Shown here one piece after another: positions 19,696-27,223 of a stretch of DNA of 35,346 nucleotides (positions within the stretch are counted from its first letter, which is position 1; each line of letters starts with the position of its first letter). The position numbers and the translations under genes are program-made. Origin of the DNA: Candidatus Binataceae bacterium. Its GTDB lineage: Bacteria > Desulfobacterota > Binatia > Binatales > Binataceae. Where the stretch lies: the NCBI GenBank assembly GCA_030041155.1, contig JASHOJ010000189.1:1-35346 (forward strand). The letters are read 5' to 3'. Below the pieces are notes generated by a model. The model had not been told where the DNA came from. It saw only the letters and a program-made list of their open reading frames with translations, and did no database searches.

Positions 19696-20430
19696 TTAGA
19701 AGTTAGTTCTTTTGAACAGCCGCTCGGGAATCAATTTCAGCGCTCCCATGATTGGACGCCAATACCAGGGCACATAGACTACCTCGGCTCTTCGCCGATA
19801 CGCGGCGTAAATTCGATCAGCGGCGCTCTCAGGCGATACCGTCAGCATCGCCCCTTCGCGTCCCCACGTCATCCGCGTATCCACGGTCCCGAGCTTGACC
19901 GTCATTACATGAACGCCACTGCGCTCCGTTCTGCCGCGCAGTCCCTGGGTGAAAGCGTGCAGAGCGGCTTTCGCCGAACCGTACACATAATTTCGAGCTC
20001 GGCCGCGGTCCCCGGCAACCGACCCGATGACGATGAAAAATCCATGTTTCTGCGTTTCAAGGATTCTCGCCAACAGAGTCAGCAGAGAAACCGCTCCCGT
20101 GAAGTTCTGATGAATTGTGGAGAGAGCCGCGCCTGGGGCGACCTGCGCTGCATCCTCGTCGCCCAGGGTTCCGAACGCAAGCACAACGCCGTCGAGTCCG
20201 CCAAGCTCGGAGACCACGCGCTGCACAAATTCCCCGTGTGAGCTGAAATCCGCCGCGTCGAAGCGGCCCGATAGAGCATCCACTCCGTTTCGCACCGCCA
20301 GATCATTCGCGATCCGCTGCGCCTCCCCGCTGTCGCGAGCGGCAAGATATAGGGATGCGCCGTCTTGAGCAAAACGGCCCGCCAATAACCGTGCTATTGG
20401 ACTGGTCGCTCCGAGGATCAGAACTCGCAT
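19696..20430 (-). CDS. SDR-family oxidoreductase, DprE2-like
   Basis: This 244-aa short-chain dehydrogenase has the Rossmann start VLILGATSPIARLLAGRFA and a catalytic set S137, Y150 and K154 (NYVYGSAKAAL). It lies directly downstream of a DprE1-like FAD oxidase. In actinobacteria this pair epimerises decaprenylphosphoryl ribose: DprE1 oxidises the 2'-OH and DprE2 reduces the ketone to the arabinose form. By analogy this protein would be the NAD(P)H-dependent reductase. The hydrophobic C-terminal region (VVYVPWYWRPIMGALKLIPERLFK) resembles the membrane-associating end of DprE2. The gap to the oxidase gene is 28 bp. A generic SDR role remains possible. Confidence 0.82.
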   Translation of the reverse strand: MRVLILGATSPIARLLAGRFAQDGASLYLAARDSGEAQRIANDLAVRNGVDALSGRFDAADFSSHGEFVQRVVSELGGLDGVVLAFGTLGDEDAAQVAPGAALSTIHQNFTGAVSLLTLLARILETQKHGFFIVIGSVAGDRGRARNYVYGSAKAALHAFTQGLRGRTERSGVHVMTVKLGTVDTRMTWGREGAMLTVSPESAADRIYAAYRRRAEVVYVPWYWRPIMGALKLIPERLFKRTNF

Positions 20431-20458
20431 GATGCGAACTTCAGCTTCCGACCGGCGG

Positions 20459-21850
20459 CTATTGCGGCGACAAACCGATACGCCGGGCGAGGCTTGAGGA
20501 GAACCGATTACTCGGATCTGCGGACACCTTCACCTGCTGCCACTCAGCGAGTTTTGGGTACATCGCCGCGAACGTTTCAGCCCGCATGCGAGCGTCCTTG
20601 GCAAGGTAGACCCGACCACCCCGCGAGAGCACCATCGCATCCAATCGCTCAAGGAACTCCATCAGTCCATCGGCGACCGGAAAGTCCAGTGCGAGCGTAT
20701 AGCCAGGTATCGGGAACGAAAGCATCCCTTGTTGTTGGCCGAACTTCTTTAGCACCGCGAGGAATGATCCGCGTCCAGTGTTCGTGATAGCCTCCAGCGT
20801 TTCAATCAGTCCGGCCCGGCTTTCCGCAAGCGGCCAAACGCACTGATATTGCACGAATCCTCGCCGGCCATAAATTCGATTCCAGTTGCCGATGGAATCG
20901 AGCGGGAAGAAAAAGGATTCGTAATCGAAAAGCTTATGGCCGGCCGAGCGCCGATAATTAATGTAGATAGCGCTGTTGAAGGTTCTGACCATGGGTCCGC
21001 TGAGCGTGAATGCGGGGAAATTGAATGGCACCGTCGGCCGCCTCGGATGTGAAATCCTAAACGGCTGCTGGCGTTTGGAACTCGGCAGCCCATCGGGCGC
21101 GGCAAAGCTTCCAACGTCGAGTGCGGATCGCCCCAACGCAGAACCTTTGCTCAAACAATCGATCCAGGCAACTGAGTTGTCATAGATCGGATCAAATCGC
21201 TCAAATGCCTCGATTGCTTCGTCGATATTGCTCGCAACAACTGTCTCGCCCTGAAGCCATGCGCTTTCGACTCGCCGCAGAACTATCTCCGCTTCCATAA
21301 TCACGCCAGTCAGACCCATTCCGCCGAGCGTTGCCCAGAACAGGTCGGAATTTTCCTCGCGAGTACAACGTCTGATCTCGCCCGAGGCAAGCATTAGCGT
21401 GAAGCTCTTTACATGTGCTCCAAACGAAGAATCGCGGTGATGACTCTTGCCGTGGATATCGGCCGCAATCGCCCCTCCCACGGTGACGAACCTGGTACCG
21501 GGCACGACCGCCGGAAAAAAGCCGCGGCGCATGAACACCTCGATTATCTCGCCCAGAGTCACCCCGGCTTCGCATCGCAGGATGCCGCTTTCGGCATCAA
21601 ACGCGAGCATCCGCGAGAGCCGGGTAAGGCAGGCCACGCGATTTCCGCCATTGACCGCCGCATCGCCGTACGCGCGTCCCGAACCGCGAGCGATCACCGA
21701 GCTTGAATTGCCGGTGACAATTTCCGCTAGTTCCGAGACCTTTTCCGGCCGGTACAGATCACAGTCGAGTGCTGGAAAATGACCCCAGCCCGACAGGGTC
21801 GTGTGCTTGTAATGTACTGCTGAGCGATCCTGATCGTCGCCGGGGTTCAT
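20459..21850 (-). CDS. FAD-dependent oxidase, DprE1-like (decaprenylphosphoryl-ribose 2'-oxidase family)
   Basis: This 463-aa VAO-type FAD enzyme resembles mycobacterial DprE1 along its length. It has the FAD-binding RGSGRAYGDAAVNGG, VPGTRFVTVGGAIAADIHGKSHH with H133, and the substrate-site SFFFPLDSIGNWNRIYGRRG and FVQYQCVWP. The C-terminal segment contains TLALDFPVADGL and VYLAKDARM. By its own numbering K418 matches the catalytic lysine of the M. tuberculosis enzyme, and position 387, cysteine there, is alanine here. ATG 21850 gives nearly the same length as the mycobacterial protein. It is co-directional with the SDR gene and divergent from the carboxyltransferase gene across 117 bp. Confidence 0.85.
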   Translation of the reverse strand: MNPGDDQDRSAVHYKHTTLSGWGHFPALDCDLYRPEKVSELAEIVTGNSSSVIARGSGRAYGDAAVNGGNRVACLTRLSRMLAFDAESGILRCEAGVTLGEIIEVFMRRGFFPAVVPGTRFVTVGGAIAADIHGKSHHRDSSFGAHVKSFTLMLASGEIRRCTREENSDLFWATLGGMGLTGVIMEAEIVLRRVESAWLQGETVVASNIDEAIEAFERFDPIYDNSVAWIDCLSKGSALGRSALDVGSFAAPDGLPSSKRQQPFRISHPRRPTVPFNFPAFTLSGPMVRTFNSAIYINYRRSAGHKLFDYESFFFPLDSIGNWNRIYGRRGFVQYQCVWPLAESRAGLIETLEAITNTGRGSFLAVLKKFGQQQGMLSFPIPGYTLALDFPVADGLMEFLERLDAMVLSRGGRVYLAKDARMRAETFAAMYPKLAEWQQVKVSADPSNRFSSSLARRIGLSPQ

Positions 21851-21967
21851 CGCCGCAAAGGCTAACAGGAAGCATCAGGGCTCGAAACTGGGCTGTGCCG
21901 CTGCCGCGTAGACGTGGAGATCCAGACCGCGCTTGATAAAATCGCGATCATCGCGGAGGAACAGCTA

Positions 21968-23524
21968 ATGTCCTGGCAATCCGAAATCGACGAGATTCGC
22001 CGCCGCGCCGAGTTGGCAAAGCGGATGGGCGGCGAAGAGAACATCAAACGCCAGCACGATGGCGGAAAGCTCACCGTGCGTGAACGGATTGCAGCTTTGC
22101 TGGACCCCGGTTCTTTCCACGAGTACGGAGCGCTCGCGGGTGCCTCCAAATATGAAGGTTCCAGGATGGTCGAGTTTAGACCGGCAAATTTTGTAGGCGG
22201 CACCGGGCGAATAAATGGCCGCCGAGTGGCGGTTGGCGGCGATGACTTTACGGTTCGCGGCGGCGCCGCCGACGCCTCAATTGGGAACAAGCAGAATTAT
22301 GCCGAATTGATCGCGCACGAATTGCACATCCCGATCATCCGGCTGGTTGACGGTACCGGCGGCGGTGGCAGCGTTCGCTCGCTCGACACGATGCGGCGAA
22401 CCTACGTTCCCGCGGTCGCCGGCTTCGACGTGATGATGCAACTATTGGCCGAAGTCCCGGTGGTCGCGGGATGCATGGGTTCGGTCGCGGGGCTCGGTGC
22501 GGCACGCGTTGCCGCCTCTCATTTTTCGGTAATGGTCAAGCAGACAAGCCAACTGTTTGTCGCGGGTCCTCCAGTGGTGAAGTGGGGGACAGGTGAAGAT
22601 CTAACCAAAGAAGAGCTTGGCGGCTCAGAGATCCATTCACACGAGAGCGGCGCGGTGGACAACGAAGCCGAAAGCGAAGAAGACGCATTCAATCAGATTC
22701 GCCGCTTCCTTTCATATATGCCTCAGAGTGCGTGGCAAATTCCTTCCCGCGCCACGCCGTCCGACGATCCCAATCGCCGCGAGGAGGAACTGCTAAGCAT
22801 CGTGCCGCGCAATCGCCGCCATGGCTATGATGCGCGCCGAATTCTCGAGCATGTGATGGATCGCGAGTCGATTTTCGAAATGACGCCTTTCTTCGGTCCG
22901 TCGCTGATAACCGCGTTCGCTCGCCTTGACGGTTACGCGGTCGGAGTCATGGCGGGCGATCCGTACGCGATCGGCGGTTCGCTCGATGCCGCGGCGTCGG
23001 ACAAGATGACCAAGTTTGTCGACCTGTGCGACACGTTCCATCTACCGATCGTCAACTTCGTCGATCAACCAGGATTCATGATTGGCCGCGAAGCAGAGCG
23101 CCAGGGCACAATCCGCCATGGCGTGCGTGCGATGTGCGCCGTCTATCAATGCGTGACGCCATGGGTGGCGATTATCGTGCGTAAAGTGTTTGGCGTCGCT
23201 GGCGGCGCGCATGGAAAAACCAGCGGGCTCAATCTGCGCTATGCATGGCCGTCGTCGGACTGGGGGTCGCTGCCTATCGAGGGCGGAATCGAAGCCGCGT
23301 ACAAGCGGGATCTGGCGGCCTCATCCGATCCCGAAAAGTTGCGGCGCGAGCTGGAGGAGAAATTCAACGCGGTGCGATCGCCGCTGCGCACGGCTGAAGC
23401 ATTCGGCATTGAGGAGATAATCGATCCTCGGGACACGCGGCCGATTCTTGTGGACTGGGTTCATCAGGCCTACGAAATACTGCCGTCTCAGGTCGGTATT
23501 CGGAGGCGAACGATGCGCCCGTAG
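21968..23524 (+). CDS. Acyl-CoA carboxylase, carboxyltransferase (beta) subunit
   Basis: This is a 518-aa biotin-dependent carboxyltransferase with two crotonase-like halves. The N half has TVRERIAALLDPGSFHEYG and LVDGTGGGGSVRSLD; the C half has AIGGSLDAAASDKMTKFVDLCD, FVDQPGFMIGREAERQGTIRHG and SDWGSLPIEGGIEAAYKRDL. Family members move carboxyl from biotin onto propionyl-, methylcrotonyl-, geranyl- or related acyl-CoA, or decarboxylate; the acyl group cannot be read from sequence. I chose ATG 21968 because GGAGGA lies 7 nt upstream; an earlier start at 21914 lacks this. A free biotin carrier gene lies 1.6 kb downstream on the same strand. Confidence 0.9.
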   Translation: MSWQSEIDEIRRRAELAKRMGGEENIKRQHDGGKLTVRERIAALLDPGSFHEYGALAGASKYEGSRMVEFRPANFVGGTGRINGRRVAVGGDDFTVRGGAADASIGNKQNYAELIAHELHIPIIRLVDGTGGGGSVRSLDTMRRTYVPAVAGFDVMMQLLAEVPVVAGCMGSVAGLGAARVAASHFSVMVKQTSQLFVAGPPVVKWGTGEDLTKEELGGSEIHSHESGAVDNEAESEEDAFNQIRRFLSYMPQSAWQIPSRATPSDDPNRREEELLSIVPRNRRHGYDARRILEHVMDRESIFEMTPFFGPSLITAFARLDGYAVGVMAGDPYAIGGSLDAAASDKMTKFVDLCDTFHLPIVNFVDQPGFMIGREAERQGTIRHGVRAMCAVYQCVTPWVAIIVRKVFGVAGGAHGKTSGLNLRYAWPSSDWGSLPIEGGIEAAYKRDLAASSDPEKLRRELEEKFNAVRSPLRTAEAFGIEEIIDPRDTRPILVDWVHQAYEILPSQVGIRRRTMRP

Positions 23525-23542
23525 CGCGCTCGCTTGACTCTG

Positions 23543-24880
23543 TCATGGTGCCGCAGTCGCGGCAGGTTCGGCGGAAGCTGATGATTCCGCGGCGGCGGTT
23601 CGTCGAATTCCCCGCGTGATCAGCAGGCTTATGATGTAAATCGCCATTCCAACAATACTGACCCAGATCCAATCCTGCCATCCGAACCGTTTCGCAACCC
23701 ACAGCGTAAGCGGCGCTGATATACCAGCCCATCCGCGCGCCACCAGGCCGAAGAACGCCCAGCCCGTCGCCTGCAATGCCGGCGAAACCTCTTCCAGCGT
23801 CTCGGAGAAGTGAGCGGCCCAAGGCACATATCCGATAGCCAGGAACCCGCCGAGCGTCGCCGCGACCACTGCCATTTCACCGCGCGGTAATCCGCCCGAG
23901 GTGAAGCTCGGGACCCACCAGACCAGAAGTCCGATACTGAGAACGGCGCCCAGAATCGCGATTGGTTTGCGTATCTGCAATCGATCCGAAACGAATCCGG
24001 TCAGGACCAGGATCGCAAGATTGCAGAACCAGAAGTGAGAGTTCATTTCCGCGGCTTCCGCCGGCGAATACTTGAACACCTGCGTGAACATCAGCGGGCC
24101 GAAAGCGGTAATCGCGAAATAGAGCGTCAGGTTAGCATTTATGCCGATGACCTGAATCCATATGTCAGGATGCCTCAGCAGACGGGCGAACGCGTCACGC
24201 GTGCTTGAAGGCAGCTCGGTAGATTTTATCTTCACTCCGCGCGCTTCCATCGACGCCACTTCGGTGCGGAAAATCTGCAGGCGCAAATCGGTGCTGAGAT
24301 CTTTAAGGAACAGGACGATCGGCGTGAACATCACGATCCCGAGAAATCCGGTGATCCATATCTGCGATTGCCACGTGTGATAAATCGGCAGGGTCAGTGC
24401 GGCGACCTTATTGGCAAGAAAATTTGCGCCGACCGGCCCGATCGTAAACAGCCCAAATGCCAGCGCCCGATCGACCCGCGGCGACATGTCGCGCATCAAC
24501 GCCGCTCCGGCGCCGGCCATCGTTCCCGCGACCACGCTCATCAACGTTCGGATAATTACGAATGACACAATGTCGGTGATGAACAAGTTGCAGAACACCA
24601 GCACCACCGTCATACCGAGGCAGATGTCGATCAGAATCACTCGGCCGTATTTGTCCGCGAGCGGGCCGCCGAAGAACGCCGAGATGCCGGAAACCAGCAC
24701 CGCGAAGGTGATGAAGTAGCCGTACCCGACCTGGCTTAGGTGCAGAAAGGGAAGGAGGAGCGAAAGAATTGGCGCCAGTTGAAATTCGTATGACGCAAGG
24801 ATCGTCGCGACCACAGTGAGCAGAAGCAGCGACCATCTGTGCGCGCCGCGCGGATACTCCGACAGAGTACGCGCCGCCAT
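23543..24880 (-). CDS. Major facilitator superfamily transporter
   Basis: This is a 445-aa MFS permease with about 12 hydrophobic helices. The classic loop 2-3 motif is present as GGPLADKYGRVILID, and the second half carries GFVSDRLQIRKPIAILG. The N terminus is short and cytoplasmic; the C-terminal 15 residues are Ala/Ser/Pro-rich. The substrate is not predictable; neighbours hint at an organic or acyl acid. I chose ATG 24880 because AGGGG lies 4 nt upstream; ATG 24892 and TTG 24904 are alternatives. It is convergent with the carboxyltransferase gene (18 bp) and sits between it and the biotin carrier gene on the other strand. Confidence 0.88.
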   Translation of the reverse strand: MAARTLSEYPRGAHRWSLLLLTVVATILASYEFQLAPILSLLLPFLHLSQVGYGYFITFAVLVSGISAFFGGPLADKYGRVILIDICLGMTVVLVFCNLFITDIVSFVIIRTLMSVVAGTMAGAGAALMRDMSPRVDRALAFGLFTIGPVGANFLANKVAALTLPIYHTWQSQIWITGFLGIVMFTPIVLFLKDLSTDLRLQIFRTEVASMEARGVKIKSTELPSSTRDAFARLLRHPDIWIQVIGINANLTLYFAITAFGPLMFTQVFKYSPAEAAEMNSHFWFCNLAILVLTGFVSDRLQIRKPIAILGAVLSIGLLVWWVPSFTSGGLPRGEMAVVAATLGGFLAIGYVPWAAHFSETLEEVSPALQATGWAFFGLVARGWAGISAPLTLWVAKRFGWQDWIWVSIVGMAIYIISLLITRGIRRTAAAESSASAEPAATAAP

Positions 24881-25097
24881 GAAACCCCTCATGCCGTTTG
24901 CCAAACCTAGCTCCCTATATTGTTAATCTGAGCGCGCGCGCCGACGCTCCATACATCGGCTATTGCTCTGAGCAACCTTCTACAACCGGCAGACCCGACA
25001 ACTCAAGGCATTTGATCGTCCCGCGCCGCGCTGGCGGATTCACTCTTCACCTGCTAAGACGCGCCTATTACGTTTGGTTGGAAGGATATGCGTCGCG

Positions 25098-25310
25098 ATG
25101 GACATCTGGAGTCCGGCGGTTGGAAAAGTGCTCAGGATTACTGTGCAAGCGGGTGCGCAGGTTCAGCGCGGGGACGAGCTGATGGTTATCGAATCGATGA
25201 AAGTCGAAATCCCCATCAAGGCGCCCGCGTCCGGGACCTTACGCGACGTTCGCGTAAATCCCGGCGATCAGATTCAGCGCGGTGCTGTGCTGGCGATTTT
25301 GGATTCCTGA
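25098..25310 (+). CDS. Stand-alone biotin carrier (biotinyl domain) protein
   Basis: This 70-aa protein is only a biotin/lipoyl attachment domain: DIWSPAVGKVLRITVQAGAQ, then VIESMKVEIPIKAPASGTL with K35 as the biotin-acceptor lysine, and a symmetric second half VRVNPGDQIQRGAVLAILDS. Such free carriers serve acyl-CoA carboxylases and decarboxylases. The carboxyltransferase upstream on the same strand is the likely partner, with a biotin carboxylase supplied in trans. The start is ATG 25098, with AAGGA 11 nt upstream; a TTG at 25074 is an alternative that adds eight residues. Confidence 0.87.
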   Translation: MDIWSPAVGKVLRITVQAGAQVQRGDELMVIESMKVEIPIKAPASGTLRDVRVNPGDQIQRGAVLAILDS

Positions 25311-25342
25311 TGACCGATTGCTGATAAATCGCCGCGCGAGCG

Positions 25343-25999
25343 CTACGATTCCGGAATCGCGCTCGCCCGATTGCCCCATTTCTCCCAGCAGGTGACCTGC
25401 AGTGCGGGCTTTCGCTCGGGCCGTGCCCATCGACCCTTCGGATATCCAAGCGGAATCAGCGCGAGATTGGCGTACTCGGCGGGAACTCCGAGCAGCTCAT
25501 CGATCTCTTTTGCGTATGCCTGATGCAATCCCGTGATCGAGGTTCCCAGCCCGTAGGCGCGTGCGGCAAGGCACAAGTTCTGGATCGCCGGAAACATCGC
25601 GTTCTGCATCGGCTGTCCGCGCCGCGCAGGATCTTTGTACTTCTTGACGCAGCAGAAGATCATGACCGGCACATCGGATATGTGCTCCGCAAGATATCTC
25701 GCCGATCGAAGAATCCTTCCCTGCGGACTATCTGACGCGTTCGCCACCAGCTCTCGCGCGCGAGGCGTGAAATAAACTTCCCAGGCCTTGCGGTAGCGCT
25801 CGGCGACGAATGCCTTGGTTGAGGCTTCGCGCACAACCACGAAGATCCACGGCTGGCGATTACTGCCCGAGGGTCCCATCGTCGCCGCTTCGATAACTTT
25901 TACGATCAGTTCCGGAGCAACCGGATCAGGCTTCAGCCGGCGCATCGAGCGCGTCGTATAGATAGCGTCAAAAAGGTCGAATTCGACTTGTCCGTACAT
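25343..25999 (-). CDS. Nitroreductase-family oxidoreductase
   Basis: This 218-aa FMN-dependent nitroreductase-fold protein has the N-terminal FDAIYTTRSMRRLKPDPV (FMN phosphate arginines), the GPSGSNRQPWIFVVV segment and AMFPAIQNLCLAARAYGLGTSIT. The C-terminal LALIPLGYPKGRWARPERK closes the fold. It is longer than and clearly different from the 167-aa nitroreductase at 11854. The substrate is unknown; family members reduce nitroaromatics, quinones or enones. ATG 25999 has no Shine-Dalgarno, because a perfect 9-bp inverted repeat occupies the bases 3-26 nt upstream. It is divergent from the GST gene. Confidence 0.88.
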   Translation of the reverse strand: MYGQVEFDLFDAIYTTRSMRRLKPDPVAPELIVKVIEAATMGPSGSNRQPWIFVVVREASTKAFVAERYRKAWEVYFTPRARELVANASDSPQGRILRSARYLAEHISDVPVMIFCCVKKYKDPARRGQPMQNAMFPAIQNLCLAARAYGLGTSITGLHQAYAKEIDELLGVPAEYANLALIPLGYPKGRWARPERKPALQVTCWEKWGNRASAIPES

Positions 26000-26001
26000 G
26001 G

Positions 26002-26025
26002 GCGCGAAATTAGCAGATTTCGCGC
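26002..26025. promoter_or_regulatory. Perfect 9-bp inverted repeat abutting the nitroreductase start
   Basis: GCGCGAAAT and ATTTCGCGC flank the 6-base spacer TAGCAG. The repeat begins two bases outside the nitroreductase ATG (25999, minus strand), in the position normally held by the ribosome site. It could be an operator for a dimeric regulator or an RNA hairpin that limits translation. Confidence 0.5.
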
Positions 26026-26124
26026 GTGCTTTCCGATCGATTCTGCCGCGAACCTGGCGTCAACTATCGAATTCCCAATCACCTGCGATAGACTCGGGCT
26101 GAGCATCTCCAGGGAGGTCCATCC

Positions 26125-27042
26125 GTGCCAGAGATAATCCTTCATCAATATCCAAACTCGCCGTTTTCCGAAAAGGTTCGCAAGATATTTGCCTACAAGC
26201 GCATCGCCTGGCGCTCGGTCGAGCAGCCGGTGATCATGCCAAAGCCGAAGCTCGTGCCGCTCACCGGCGGCTATCGGCGAATACCGGTCCTTCAAATCGG
26301 CGCCGACATTTGGTGCGACACGGCCAGTATCATTCGCAAGCTCGACGAGCTGCGGCCGCAGCCGGGTCTCTATCCTCGCGGAACGGAAGCCGCATGCCAC
26401 GCGATGAATATGTGGGCGGACCGACGGGTGTTCTGGTCCACAACTCCGGTTATCTTCGAGAAGCTTGCCGCAGTAGTGCCGAAGGAGTTCATCGAGGATC
26501 GCAGCCGCATGATGAAGGGAGCGAACTTCGCCGATATCGGCAGCACCGCGCCCGATGCGCGCAGGCAACTCCGCGCGTTCCTTGAAATTCTCGATCGCGC
26601 GCTTAGCGGTCAGGACTTTATCCTCGGCGGCGCATTCAGCCTTGCCGACGCGGCCTGCTTTCATCCGGTGTGGTTCCTGCGTGCGGAGCCGAGCGCATTC
26701 GCGATCGCGCAGAAATTCGAAAATCTGATGCGCTGGTTCGCTCAAATCGACGCGATGGGTTATGGGGAAGTCAGACCGATGCAGCCGGACGAGGCGCTTG
26801 CGATCGCGCGCGAAAGTGTTCCGGTAAAAAATCTCGATAGCGCGGTCCTGGATCTGGACGGTCTGGTGCGCGGCAATCGAGTATCGGTAACGCCGGACGA
26901 CTACGCATTCGATCCGGTATCCGGACGCGTGGTCATAAATACCGTCCACGAGATCGCGGTCGAGCGCGAAGATCCGGATCTCGGAACCATCGTTAATCAC
27001 TTTCCTAAGATCGGATTCCGTATTTCCATTGCAAGGGAATGA
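26125..27042 (+). CDS. Glutathione S-transferase family protein with C-terminal extension
   Basis: This 305-aa protein starts with a thioredoxin-like GST N domain: IILHQYPNSPFSEKVRKIFAYKRIAWRSVEQP, the cis-Pro region RRIPVLQIGADIWCDTASII (glutathione site), then a helical C domain containing DFILGGAFSLADAACFHPVWFL. After about residue 225 there is a further 75-80 residue beta-rich extension (DLDGLVRGNRVSVTPDDYAF onward) not part of ordinary GSTs. Substrate and glutathione use are not proven. GTG 26125 is preceded by a near-perfect ribosome site AGGGAGG at 7-nt spacing, so the GTG start is firm. Confidence 0.87.
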   Translation: MPEIILHQYPNSPFSEKVRKIFAYKRIAWRSVEQPVIMPKPKLVPLTGGYRRIPVLQIGADIWCDTASIIRKLDELRPQPGLYPRGTEAACHAMNMWADRRVFWSTTPVIFEKLAAVVPKEFIEDRSRMMKGANFADIGSTAPDARRQLRAFLEILDRALSGQDFILGGAFSLADAACFHPVWFLRAEPSAFAIAQKFENLMRWFAQIDAMGYGEVRPMQPDEALAIARESVPVKNLDSAVLDLDGLVRGNRVSVTPDDYAFDPVSGRVVINTVHEIAVEREDPDLGTIVNHFPKIGFRISIARE

Positions 27043-27162
27043 TTTGATAGTCGCCGGCCAGATTTGCCGAAACGTAAGTGACTTCGCAACGGTGTGATAA
27101 GCATAGCCTAAGACAGACAGGCAAATACTAAATTAGATAGTCACTTTGCCGGGGTATATGTA

Positions 27163-27178
27163 GTAGTTAATAAACTAC
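27163..27178. promoter_or_regulatory. AT-rich 6-bp palindrome upstream of the large exported protein
   Basis: GTAGTT and AACTAC flank AATA in the most AT-rich stretch of the window, 46 bp before the ATG at 27224. The composition and position suggest a promoter or operator region. No convincing -35/-10 pair could be fixed. Confidence 0.35.
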
Positions 27179-27223
27179 ACACTAAGTAAAATCGCGGCGT
27201 AACTTGGGCGAAAGAGTACGTCC

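Noticed and set aside
21943-21955. CGCGAT-C-ATCGCG palindrome before the carboxyltransferase gene
   Set aside because: CGCGAT/ATCGCG words are very common throughout this window, inside genes as well, so a specific operator is not supported.
24963-24975. TTGCTC-T-GAGCAA palindrome in the MFS/biotin-carrier gap
   Set aside because: It is 13 bp in a 217-bp gap with no second copy nearby and no promoter element beside it, so it could be chance.
25933-27000. A 355-codon open frame on the minus strand
   Set aside because: It is antisense to the GST gene, which has a near-perfect ribosome site and recognised domains; the antisense translation has no recognisable motif.
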